Part shown: one piece after another, positions 46,467 to 54,873 of the stretch
How the letters are laid out: every line of letters starts with the position of its first letter
How positions within the stretch are numbered: position 1 is the first letter of the stretch
Made by a program: the position numbers and the translations under genes
Assembly: GCA_037724045.1 (NCBI GenBank)
Contig: JBBJOW010000006.1
Location: forward strand, 32,305-96,304
Direction: 5' to 3'
Origin: DATLGB01 sp037724045
Lineage (GTDB): Bacteria; Actinomycetota; Thermoleophilia; Solirubrobacterales; Solirubrobacteraceae
DNA: 64,000 bases
Notes under the pieces: model-generated
What the model was told of the DNA's origin: nothing
The model's input: the letters and a program-made list of their open reading frames with translations, nothing else
Databases searched by the model: none

Positions 46467-49400
46467 GCTCCCCCATCGCCGGGCTCCGGCTCGTCCTCCG
46501 GCGTCGGCTCCCCGTCGATCGCCGGCTCGTCGCCGGGCAGATCGAGCGTCTCCTGCTCGTCGTCGCCGCCGTTGGTGGCCGGCGCGCTGCCCTCCATGAT
46601 CAGCGCGACGGCGCTGACGCGGTCGTCGTCCTTGATGTTGACGACGCGCACGCCGGTGGCGTCGCGGCCCTGGCGGCTGATACCGCGCACGGACTGCCGG
46701 ACGACCATGCCGCCCTCGGAGATGAACACCAGCTCCTCATGTTCGCGAACCACCAGCGCGCCGGCGAGGTCGCCCTTCTTCTGGGCTGCCTTGATCGCGC
46801 GAACACCCATGGCCCCGCGCTTGGTCTTGCGGAACTGATCGATGCCGGTGCGCTTGCCGAAGCCCGAGTCCGTGAGGACGAAGAGCTCCTGGTCGTCGCG
46901 GGCGACGTCCATGGCCAGGACGTAGTTGTCGGCCGCCGAGACGTTCATGCCGGCGACGCCGGTGGTGTCACGGCCCATGGAGCGCACGTCTGACTCGTGA
47001 AAGCGGACCGCCTGGCCGGCGCGCGAGACCATCAGCACGTCGTCGTCGCCCGAGGTGCGACGGACCGAGATCAGCTCGTCGTCGGCGCGGACGTTGATGG
47101 CGATGATGCCGTCCGCCTTGATCGGCGTGTTGTAGTTGAGGAACTCCGTCTTCTTCACGATGCCCTGACGGGTGGCGAAGAGGAGGAACTTGCCCTCGGT
47201 GAAGTTCCGCGTCGAGAGCACCGACTGCACGCGCTCGCCGTCGCGCAGCGGCAGCATGTTGCCCAGGTAGCGCCCCTTGGCCTGGCGCGAGTCGGGCGCC
47301 GGCAGCTCGTGGACCTTCTTGCGGTAGACCTTGCCGCGGTTGGTGAAGAAGAGCAGGAAGTCGTGGGTCGAGGAGACGAAGAGGTGCTCGATGAAGTCGT
47401 CGTCCTTCATCCCCATGCCGGTCACGCCCATGCCGCCGCGCCGCTGGGAGCGATACGTGTCCAGTGGCAGCGCCTTGATGTAGGACGACTGCGTGATGGT
47501 GATGACCATCTGGCGCTCGGCGATCAGGTCCTCGATGTCGAACTCGGCGTCCGACGGGGCGATGACGGTCCTGCGGTCGTCGCCGTAGCGCTCGGAGATC
47601 TCGGCGAGCTCCTCCTTGATGAGCTCGAGCACCATCTGCTCGTTGCCCAGCAGCTCGCGCAGCTCACCGATGCGCTCCACCTTGTCGGCGTGCTCGCGGC
47701 GGATCGTGTCCGCCTCCAGCGCGGTCAGCTGCTGCAGGCGCAGCTCGAGGATCGCCTGCGCCTGGATCTGCGTCAGGCCGAAGCTCGACATCAGGCCCTC
47801 GCGCGCGGCGTCGCGGTCCTTGGACGCGCGGATCAGCTCGATCACCGCATCGAGGTTGTCCAGCGCGATGAGCAGGCCCTCGAGGCGATGGACCTGGGCC
47901 TCGAGCGTGCGCAGCTCGTGCTTGGAGCGGCGGACGATGATCTCGCGCTGATGCTGGACGTAGTTGTGCAGCACGCTGCGCAGCGGCAGCGTGCGCGGCA
48001 CGTTGTCGACCAGCGCGACCATGTTCACGCCGAACGTGTTCTGCAGCGACGTGTGCTTGTAGAGCTTGTTGAGGACGACGTCGGGGTTCGAGCCGCGCTT
48101 GAGCTCGATCACGAGGCGCATGCCGGTCCGCCCGTCGGACTCGTCGCGCAGGTCGGAGATCTCCGAGACCTTCTTGTCGTTGACGAGCTCGACCATCTTG
48201 CGGATGACGCCCGTGTCCCCGCCCTTCTTGACCATGAAGGGCATCTCGGTGACGATGATCGCCTCCTTGCCCTGGCCGATGTCCTCGATGCCGGCCTTGC
48301 AGCGCACCCGCACCTTGCCGCGGCCGGTCTCGTAGGCGTCGCGGATGCCCTCGGAGCCGAGGATGATGCCGCCCGTCGGGAAGTCCGGCCCGGGCAGGTG
48401 CTTCATCAGCCCTTCGACGGTGATGTCCGGATCGTCGATGAAGGCGATGGTGGCCGCGATGGTCTCGCGCAGGTTGTGCGGCGGGATGTTCGTCGCCATA
48501 CCGACCGCGATGCCGCTCGAGCCGTTGACCAGCAGGTTCGGGAAGCGCGACGGCAGGACCGTCGGCTCCGAGGTCTCGTTGGAGTAGTTGGGGACGAAGT
48601 CGACGGTGTCCGCGTCGAGGTCGCGGAGCATCTCCCGCGCGAGCGGCGCCAGCCGCGCTTCCGTGTTGTGGCTGACGAAGCCGTCGGTGAGGAACGCATG
48701 GTCGTCGCTGTCCACGCGCAGCGAGTACACGGGCTGGACGCCGGCGGCCTCGACAGACGCCACCTCGGCGTAGTAATGATCGCCGACCATGAGCGGCTCG
48801 ATGACGTCGCGGACGTCGGACGCGATGCGCTCCAGGACCGCGATGCCGTCGCGCTCCCACCGCTCGATGCGGTCGAAGTTGTGGCGGCGCAGCCAGTCGC
48901 GCTCCGCGTAGGCGCCGTCGTCGGACTCGCGCACGAAGTCCGCGACGTAGGGCACGTGGTCGGAGCTCAGGGCGCGGCTCGTCAGGGGGATCTGAGCGAG
49001 GTCGCGGTCGAGCTTGACCTGCTTGACGCCAAGGAAACCGACGCGCTGGGCGAACAACCGCGCGTCGCGGCGGTTCGTGATGACCACCTTGTACTCGCCG
49101 CGCGTGGTCGGTCCGCAGAGCCGACTGACGACGCCGAACTCAAGCAGCAGCTGCTGGACGCCGCGGGCGAGTCGCCGGCTGTAGCTCGAGTAGGAGACCT
49201 GAATGGTCTTACGCGGGAGCAGCGAGGACGAGCCGTCCCCGGCGAACAGCGCGCGCAGGAACGCCTGCTTGAACCGCAGCGATCCTTGCCAGACCCGCTC
49301 CGGCACATACTTGCCGGCGGCGCGATCGCCCGCCAGGAAGTTCAGCTCACTCGACCGCAGCGCCGTGAGATCCTGGACGTCGAGCTCGTAGAGCCGGCTG

Positions 49401-50302
49401 CCCGACTTGACCACGCGGTCGTAGACGTAGCGCCGCCCACCGACGTGCTCGTCGTAGGCGGCGAGCACCTCGTCGAAGTAGGCGCGGTCGACGTTGTTGA
49501 AGCCGGCGCGCGTCTGTGACGCCCATCCCTCGGAGACGAAGGCGCCCAACAGGTGCGCGAGCGAGCGCTCGGACGGAGCGAGCTCCGCTTCCATACGTCG
49601 CGTCGAGCGGTTCAGGACGACCCGGTCGCCGGCTGACACCTCGTCGAGACGCTTCCACAGCAGCATCGGGACCCCGAGGACGTCCACGAGGCTGAGCACG
49701 GGGTGGTTCTCGGTACCGGCGAGCTCGTATCCCTCACACGTGCGGACCCGCAACGTCGGGTGCTCGCCCGAGTGGAAGAGCTTCGAGGCGCCGACTGGGC
49801 GGGCTCGTCGGTCGAGTACGGACAGCTCGACGGCACGGTCGCTCTCGGGCGCCATGCCCGCGGCAAGCTCCGCGATCCGGATGCTTCCGGACGCCGTCGA
49901 CACGCGCGTGTCGCCGACGAGACAATACCTCATGGCGGCTGCCGGATCGTCGTCGATGGAGCCGAAGTTGCCCTGGCCGTCCACCAGGACGTTGCGCATG
50001 GAGAAGTCCTGCGCGAGACGGACCAGCGTGTCGTAGATGGCGGAGTCGCCGTGGGGGTGATAGTTGCCCATCACCTCGCCGACGATCTTCGCGCACTTCG
50101 AGTAGGGCCGGCTGGGGTTCAGGCCCAGCTCGTTCATCGCGTACAGGACGCGGCGGTGGACGGGCTTCAGCCCGTCGCGGACGTCGGGCAGCGCGCGTCC
50201 GACGATGACCGACATCGCGTAGTCGAGGTAGGAGGAGCGCATCTCCTCCTCGAGCCCCCGGGGCTCGATGTTGCCGCCTGAGATGACGTCTGCAGAGCCC
50301 AT
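46457..50302 (-). CDS. gyrA: DNA gyrase subunit A precursor with an intein
   Basis: 1281 residues; 861 remain after removal of a 420-residue intein (residues 127-546). GyrA cuts and rejoins DNA during supercoiling. MRSSYLDYAMSVIVGRALPD, the quinolone-site YHPHGDSAIYDTLVRLAQ and the catalytic Tyr of AAAMRY are at the N-terminus. Directly after this Tyr the intein begins; the extein resumes at TEARLAPLAREML. The C-terminal beta-pinwheel contains GyrA boxes such as QRRGGMGVTGM and ends in an acidic tail. It starts three bases after the gyrB stop. Both genes must splice their product before gyrase can work. Confidence 0.97.
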   Translation of the reverse strand: MGSADVISGGNIEPRGLEEEMRSSYLDYAMSVIVGRALPDVRDGLKPVHRRVLYAMNELGLNPSRPYSKCAKIVGEVMGNYHPHGDSAIYDTLVRLAQDFSMRNVLVDGQGNFGSIDDDPAAAMRYCLVGDTRVSTASGSIRIAELAAGMAPESDRAVELSVLDRRARPVGASKLFHSGEHPTLRVRTCEGYELAGTENHPVLSLVDVLGVPMLLWKRLDEVSAGDRVVLNRSTRRMEAELAPSERSLAHLLGAFVSEGWASQTRAGFNNVDRAYFDEVLAAYDEHVGGRRYVYDRVVKSGSRLYELDVQDLTALRSSELNFLAGDRAAGKYVPERVWQGSLRFKQAFLRALFAGDGSSSLLPRKTIQVSYSSYSRRLARGVQQLLLEFGVVSRLCGPTTRGEYKVVITNRRDARLFAQRVGFLGVKQVKLDRDLAQIPLTSRALSSDHVPYVADFVRESDDGAYAERDWLRRHNFDRIERWERDGIAVLERIASDVRDVIEPLMVGDHYYAEVASVEAAGVQPVYSLRVDSDDHAFLTDGFVSHNTEARLAPLAREMLRDLDADTVDFVPNYSNETSEPTVLPSRFPNLLVNGSSGIAVGMATNIPPHNLRETIAATIAFIDDPDITVEGLMKHLPGPDFPTGGIILGSEGIRDAYETGRGKVRVRCKAGIEDIGQGKEAIIVTEMPFMVKKGGDTGVIRKMVELVNDKKVSEISDLRDESDGRTGMRLVIELKRGSNPDVVLNKLYKHTSLQNTFGVNMVALVDNVPRTLPLRSVLHNYVQHQREIIVRRSKHELRTLEAQVHRLEGLLIALDNLDAVIELIRASKDRDAAREGLMSSFGLTQIQAQAILELRLQQLTALEADTIRREHADKVERIGELRELLGNEQMVLELIKEELAEISERYGDDRRTVIAPSDAEFDIEDLIAERQMVITITQSSYIKALPLDTYRSQRRGGMGVTGMGMKDDDFIEHLFVSSTHDFLLFFTNRGKVYRKKVHELPAPDSRQAKGRYLGNMLPLRDGERVQSVLSTRNFTEGKFLLFATRQGIVKKTEFLNYNTPIKADGIIAINVRADDELISVRRTSGDDDVLMVSRAGQAVRFHESDVRSMGRDTTGVAGMNVSAADNYVLAMDVARDDQELFVLTDSGFGKRTGIDQFRKTKRGAMGVRAIKAAQKKGDLAGALVVREHEELVFISEGGMVVRQSVRGISRQGRDATGVRVVNIKDDDRVSAVALIMEGSAPATNGGDDEQETLDLPGDEPAIDGEPTPEDEPEPGDGGASP
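48665..49924 (-). mobile_element. GyrA intein (420 aa) with LAGLIDADG-type endonuclease core
   Basis: Begins at Cys1 (CLVGDTRVSTASGSIRIAEL, TGT codon at 49924) and ends FVSHN before Thr+1. Block B is AGTENHPVLS (TxxH); block F/G is VYSLRVDSDDHAFLTDGFVS then HN. The sequence is clearly related to mycobacterial GyrA inteins: LFHSGEHP and DVLGVPMLLWKRLDE correspond to well-known segments of the M. xenopi mini-intein, and the insertion site (after the catalytic Tyr) is the same. Unlike that mini-intein it keeps a central part with LLGAFVSEGWA and LRALFAGDGSS, the two dodecapeptide helices of a homing endonuclease. Acidic residues in both suggest activity is possible. Confidence 0.93.
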
Positions 50303-50305
50303 CGG

Positions 50306-53300
50306 TTACACGTCCAGGATCGCGGCGCGGGCGTTCTCTTCGATGAACTCCCGGCGCGGTTCGACCTTGTCGCCCATGAGCATGGTGAAGAGCGTGTCGG
50401 CGGTGGCGGCGTCGTCCATCGTCACCTGCGCGAGCGTGCGCGTGGCAGGATCCATCGTCGTCTCGCGCAGCTGCTCGGCGTTCATCTCGCCCAGTCCCTT
50501 GAAGCGCTGCATCCGCACGCGCTTGCCGGCGACCTCGAGCACCTTCTGGCGCAGCTCCTCGAAGGACAGCGCCTCGTCGGCGTCCTCGCCGAGGGACACG
50601 TCGAAGGGCGGCTCGCCGGCGAGTGCGACCAGCTCGCCGTGCACGCGCAGGAACTGGCGGTACTCGTTTGACTCCAGCAGCGCGGCGCGGACCGTGTAGG
50701 TGCGGGCCAGCGACGTCTTTCGCTCCACGGCCTTGATGCGCGCGTGGCCGTCGACGCGCTCCACCAGATCGGTGGTGTAGGGCTCGCCCTCGGCGTCCTC
50801 GCCCTCGACGAGCGTGACCAGCGCGTCCAGGTCGGTGATGCCGCGGTCGAGCACCTCGGATTCCTCGAGGAAGGTGACGACGTCGTGGCCGAAGTCCGCC
50901 CGCAGCGCAGCCCCCCAGCCCTCGTACTGCTTGAGCAGCCGGCTGTAGCGCTGCCAGCGCACCTCGGTGAGCTTGAAGGTGGTGCCCGTCGTGGCCGACG
51001 AGACGACGAACCTCTCGAGCTTGTCGCCCAGGAGGATCTCCTCGAGCTCGGAGTCCTTTTCGATGTAGCGCTCGCGCTTGCCCTGGGTGAGCTTGTACAA
51101 CGGCGGCTTGGCGATGTACACGTAGCCCGCCTCGATCAGGGGCTGCATCTCGCGGAAGAGCAGGGTGAGGATGAGCGTGCGGATGTGCGCGCCGTCGACG
51201 TCCGCGTCCGTGTTGTGCGCACAGAGGTTGTTCGCCACGAAGTTCTCGTGCTCGGCGACGGAGAAGTCGTACACGTACTCCGTGCTGGGCTCGACCTCCT
51301 TGACCGATCTGACGCGCAGGCCCATGAGGTCCCCGTCGAGCTCGACAAGCCTTCGCTTCGACGACCGCCCGACCCGCGCGCGATCCACCAACTGGCCGGC
51401 ATTCGCGTGATCACCGAACGCCGGCCAGAGGCGGTCCAGGTCTTCCGGGGTGCTCACGTGCACCGCATACGCGTCATGGCGGGTGATGATCTTCGCTCCC
51501 GCAGGCGCGGAGTCGGGCGATCTGATCGACATGGTGGGCACGACATCGATCGAACCGAGCAACGCGTGAAGGCCATGGGCGATTGCCCGAGATGACGTGT
51601 GAAAGATCGCGCGTCCACCGGTCGCGCATCCGTCACCCATGAAGTAGCCGCGCAGGAAGCATCCACGCAGCGGGCGAGACACATTGAAGACCAGCGCCGG
51701 GATCTCCTTTGTGATCGCCGTCTTGCCTTCGAAGCCGAAGACGTGTTCCCAGACGAGGGCGGCGACGCGGTTGACCAACCGCAGCTCCGTCACTCGATCC
51801 GAGGACGTGTAGACCTTCCCGCGGTGACCGAAGACACGCTCGAGCCAGCCTTGGACCATGTCGATGTTGGGCTCGTTGCGCGAGCCCATGGCGAAGCGGA
51901 TGCCCGACCGCGCGGTGCACGAGCCGTCGGCGAGGTAGAACCCGACCAGCTGCATGAGCTCGGGCGAGACCTCGAGGAAACGTGGCAAGCCGTCGCCTGC
52001 GAAATGCTCCGGGGTGAGCTCGAAGTCGTCGCGATCCGCGAGCCAGTCGGCGTCGGCGTCCGTCAGGGCGTCAAGGCGGATGTAAGGCCGGACACGGTTG
52101 CGCGGCGCGGCCGCGTACTGGGAGTCCCAGGTGGCGTCCAGCCGGCTGCCGCCCACCTGCACACGGGGCGCGAAGGCGGCCGGCTCGCCGCCGATCGTCT
52201 CCACGAAGGCGTTGAAGTGCGTGAGCGTCGGTCGCGACGTGCCCTTCTCCCAGGCGTAGAAGGTCACGGGCTGACGGATGCCGATGCGGGCACAGACCTC
52301 GACGTTGGAGAGGCCACTAGCGCGACGACGCGCGTATAGCTCGGCGCGCACGTCCTCGGGCAGCTCGACGCGGGGCTCGCTCCACTCAGGGCGGTCGGAG
52401 TACTCCGCGCGGACACGTGCCTTCATCAGCTGCTCGATGGCAGGCCCACGAGCCCACACCCGACCGGCGGTCGACCGGTTCGTGCGTAGGCGGGCGAGCA
52501 GATCGATGGGCGGAGTCGAAGCTTCGGGAAGGGGAATCCGGCGTGGAGCGGCGATCACGTCGCCCACCCGCAGGTCGACAGGGCGCTTATCGATCAGGCC
52601 ACCTCGCTCGTGAGCGACGACGGAATGTGAGGCGGTAACGCGCAGCGAGCGACCGTAATCCGTCGCGATCTCGTACAGCGGCTCGGTGATCAGGTGGCGA
52701 ATGACGCCCTTGACCGGACGGAAGTCCATCGTGTGGTCGTCCGTCGAGAAGCACAGCACGTCGCCGAGCTCCGCGTGCGAGACCTTGGCGAAGACAGGGT
52801 CATCCTCGCCATGGCGTTTGAGCTGGCCGTCGATGTACTGGCCGATCTCGACCATGCGGATGCCGTCGCGATCACGGACGAAGCAGTGCTCGCGCGCATC
52901 CACTGACATGATCACGATCTTGTGGTAGCGGGCCCGGTTGAGGTCGAACTCGTCCCGCACGCCGGTGCCCAAGGCGGTGATGAGCGCCTGCACCTCGGTG
53001 TTCTGGAGCACCTTGTCGATGCGCGCCTTCTCGACGTTGAGGATCTTGCCGCGCAGCGGCAGGATCGCCTGCGTGTTGCGGTCGCGGCCCTGCTTGGCCG
53101 AGCCACCCGCGGAGTCGCCCTCCACGATGAACAACTCCGAGAGCGCGGGGTCGCGGACCGAGCAGTCGGCGAGCTTGCCCGGCAGGGCGGAGTTCTCCAG
53201 CACGGACTTGCGGCGGGTGAGGTCGCGTGCCTTGCGGGCCGCGGCGCGTGCCTGCGCTGCGGAGACCGACTTGCGGATGATCCGCACACCCTCCTTGGGG

Positions 53301-54421
53301 TTCTCCTCGAGGAACTCGGCGAGCTTGGCGTTGACGATGGACTCCACCACTCCCTGCATGCCGGGGTTGCCGAGCTTGGTCTTCGTCTGCCCCTCGAACT
53401 GCGGCTCGGCGAGCTTGGCCGAGATGACCGCGGTCAGGCCCTCGCGGACGTCCTCACCCGATAGCGCCGGATCCTTCTCGCGCAGCTCGCCCTTGTCGCG
53501 CGCGTACTTGTTCAGCGTGCGCGTGAGGGCGCCGCGGAAGCCGGAGAGGTGCGAGCCGCCCTCGTGGGTGTTGATGTTGTTGGCGAACGAGAAGATGGAC
53601 TCCTGGTAGGAGGAGTTCCACTGCATCGCGACCTCGACGGAGCCGTCCGCGCCTTCGGCCTCGAAGTAGATGATCTTCTCCTGCACCGGGTCCTTGTTCT
53701 GGTTGAGGTAGGCGACGAAGTCGCGGATGCCGCCCTCGTAGTGGAACTCGATGTGCTTGCCGGCCTCACGCTCGTCGGTGATGACGATGCGCAGGCCCTT
53801 GGTCAGGTACGCCGTCTCACGCAGCCGCTGCTCGAGGGTGGCCCACTCGAGGTCCAGCGTCTCGAACACCTCGGCGTCGGGCAACCAGGTGATCTCTGTG
53901 CCCGTCTCCGTCGTGGGCTCGCCCTTGACCAGTGGTCCCTGCGGCGCGCCTCGCATGTAATCCTGCGACCAGGTGAAGCCGTCGCGGCGGACGATGACGG
54001 TCAGCTTCTCGCTCAGGGCGTTGACGACGGACACGCCGACACCGTGCAGGCCGCCAGACACCTTGTAGCCCCCACCCTCGCCGAACTTGCCCCCGGCATG
54101 CAGGACGGTGAGGACCACCTCGACCGCCGGCTTGCCCTCCTTCTCCATCGTGGTGACGGGGATGCCGCGGCCGTCGTCGCGGACGGTGACGGAGTTGTCG
54201 GGGTGGATGTTGATGTCCACCCGCGTGGCCTCGCCGGCCAGCGCCTCGTCGACGGAGTTGTCGACGACCTCCCAGACCAGGTGGTGCAGCCCGCGCGGAC
54301 CCGTCGAACCGATGTACATGCCGGGTCGCTTACGGACCGCCTCGAGACCCTCGAGGACGGTGATGTCCTGTGCGTCATAGCTGCCCTTCGCGGGGGCGTC
54401 GTCATTGGCCTGGTCAGCCAC
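50306..54421 (-). CDS. gyrB: DNA gyrase subunit B precursor with an intein
   Basis: 1371 residues from a GTG preceded by AAAAGAGGAA; 806 remain after loss of a 565-residue intein (506-1070). ATPase domain: EVVDNSVDEALAGEA, DDGRGIPV, GGLHGVGVSVVNALSE. TOPRIM: FIVEGDSAGGSAKQGRDRNT and, after the intein, TDADVDGAHIRTL with the metal-binding DxD. The C-terminal part holds an insertion of about 165 residues, as in E. coli GyrB, before RMQRFKGLGEMNAEQLRETT. Most textbook actinobacterial GyrB proteins are shorter (about 650-700), so this longer form is a lineage hint. Confidence 0.97.
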   Translation of the reverse strand: MADQANDDAPAKGSYDAQDITVLEGLEAVRKRPGMYIGSTGPRGLHHLVWEVVDNSVDEALAGEATRVDINIHPDNSVTVRDDGRGIPVTTMEKEGKPAVEVVLTVLHAGGKFGEGGGYKVSGGLHGVGVSVVNALSEKLTVIVRRDGFTWSQDYMRGAPQGPLVKGEPTTETGTEITWLPDAEVFETLDLEWATLEQRLRETAYLTKGLRIVITDEREAGKHIEFHYEGGIRDFVAYLNQNKDPVQEKIIYFEAEGADGSVEVAMQWNSSYQESIFSFANNINTHEGGSHLSGFRGALTRTLNKYARDKGELREKDPALSGEDVREGLTAVISAKLAEPQFEGQTKTKLGNPGMQGVVESIVNAKLAEFLEENPKEGVRIIRKSVSAAQARAAARKARDLTRRKSVLENSALPGKLADCSVRDPALSELFIVEGDSAGGSAKQGRDRNTQAILPLRGKILNVEKARIDKVLQNTEVQALITALGTGVRDEFDLNRARYHKIVIMSVDAREHCFVRDRDGIRMVEIGQYIDGQLKRHGEDDPVFAKVSHAELGDVLCFSTDDHTMDFRPVKGVIRHLITEPLYEIATDYGRSLRVTASHSVVAHERGGLIDKRPVDLRVGDVIAAPRRIPLPEASTPPIDLLARLRTNRSTAGRVWARGPAIEQLMKARVRAEYSDRPEWSEPRVELPEDVRAELYARRRASGLSNVEVCARIGIRQPVTFYAWEKGTSRPTLTHFNAFVETIGGEPAAFAPRVQVGGSRLDATWDSQYAAAPRNRVRPYIRLDALTDADADWLADRDDFELTPEHFAGDGLPRFLEVSPELMQLVGFYLADGSCTARSGIRFAMGSRNEPNIDMVQGWLERVFGHRGKVYTSSDRVTELRLVNRVAALVWEHVFGFEGKTAITKEIPALVFNVSRPLRGCFLRGYFMGDGCATGGRAIFHTSSRAIAHGLHALLGSIDVVPTMSIRSPDSAPAGAKIITRHDAYAVHVSTPEDLDRLWPAFGDHANAGQLVDRARVGRSSKRRLVELDGDLMGLRVRSVKEVEPSTEYVYDFSVAEHENFVANNLCAHNTDADVDGAHIRTLILTLLFREMQPLIEAGYVYIAKPPLYKLTQGKRERYIEKDSELEEILLGDKLERFVVSSATTGTTFKLTEVRWQRYSRLLKQYEGWGAALRADFGHDVVTFLEESEVLDRGITDLDALVTLVEGEDAEGEPYTTDLVERVDGHARIKAVERKTSLARTYTVRAALLESNEYRQFLRVHGELVALAGEPPFDVSLGEDADEALSFEELRQKVLEVAGKRVRMQRFKGLGEMNAEQLRETTMDPATRTLAQVTMDDAATADTLFTMLMGDKVEPRREFIEENARAAILDV
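51212..52906 (-). mobile_element. GyrB intein (565 aa) with Ser1, a helix-turn-helix segment and LAGLIDADG-type core
   Basis: Begins at Ser1 (SVDAREHCFVRDRDGIRMVE, TCA codon at 52906) right after KIVIM and ends NNLCAHN before Thr+1. Block B is RSLRVTASHSVVAH; block F is YVYDFSVAEHENFVA. Residues about 205-265 (ELYARRRASGLSNVEVCARI, then TFYAWEKGTSRPTLTHF) look like an XRE-type helix-turn-helix. LVGFYLADGSC and LRGYFMGDGCA are the two dodecapeptide motifs. The insertion splits the TOPRIM motif KIVIM|TDADVDG. It differs in sequence and first residue from the GyrA intein, so the two were probably acquired independently. Confidence 0.92.
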
Positions 54422-54573
54422 GAATTCCTCTTTTCACACACGACGCCCCAGCGACGTCGCGTGCGAACGAGCGACCGTGACCGGGGCGAAGACTTATGCG
54501 ACGCATTCTAGCAGGTGACCCCGGTCAGAACCCGTGCGCGACTGTAACAAAAGTGCTGCAAATATGCATAAAA
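54422..54573 (-). promoter_or_regulatory. gyrB upstream region
   Basis: 152 bases between gyrB and dciA. On the minus strand a TAGAAT (54510-54505) lies 84 bases before the GTG and could be a -10 element; no good -35 is seen at 17 bases. An AT-rich stretch (GCATATTTGCAGCACTTTTG, around 54549-54570) stands out in this GC-rich genome and may be an UP-like or supercoiling-sensitive region. AAAAGAGGAA just before the start is the ribosome binding site. Confidence 0.45.
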
Positions 54574-54873
54574 TCAGCCCGGTCGAGCGTCCGCTCGCAA
54601 GCCGCTGACGGCGGTCCGTCCCAACTCGCGGTTGAGCGCCTCGACGACGGTCGGCCCGAGCAGGTCGAGCTGCTGCGCCCAGACCGCCGACCCGCACCGC
54701 ACGCGGACCACGCCGTCGCGCTCGGAGACGGGCGTCGCGACCGCGGCGAGGCGCGGTCCCGCGGCGGCGGGCCACGCTTTCTGGACCTCCGCCAGCAAGG
54801 TCTTGGGCATGACCGCAGCCGCCGCCCGGTCCAGGGCGGGGGCCAAGGATCGCGGGGCCCGCCGGCGTCTCAA
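54574..54873 (-). CDS. dciA: DUF721/DciA-like protein
   Basis: 99 residues from a TTG that overlaps the recF stop (TTGA). LAPALDRAAAAVMPKTLLAE, VQKAWPAAAGPRLAAVATPV, RDGVVRVRCGSAVWAQQLDL and LNRELGR match the DciA/DUF721 domain, the ancestral loader or activator of the replicative helicase DnaB. The position between recF and gyrB is the standard actinobacterial one. The start is inferred from the coupling overlap; no ATG or GTG fits. Confidence 0.82.
   Translation of the reverse strand: MRRRRAPRSLAPALDRAAAAVMPKTLLAEVQKAWPAAAGPRLAAVATPVSERDGVVRVRCGSAVWAQQLDLLGPTVVEALNRELGRTAVSGLRADARPG

Noticed and set aside
46997..49519. 840-codon open frame on the plus strand
   Set aside because: Entirely antisense to gyrA; composition (Val/Asp/His/Arg/Leu-rich, no domains) is that of a GC-rich shadow frame.
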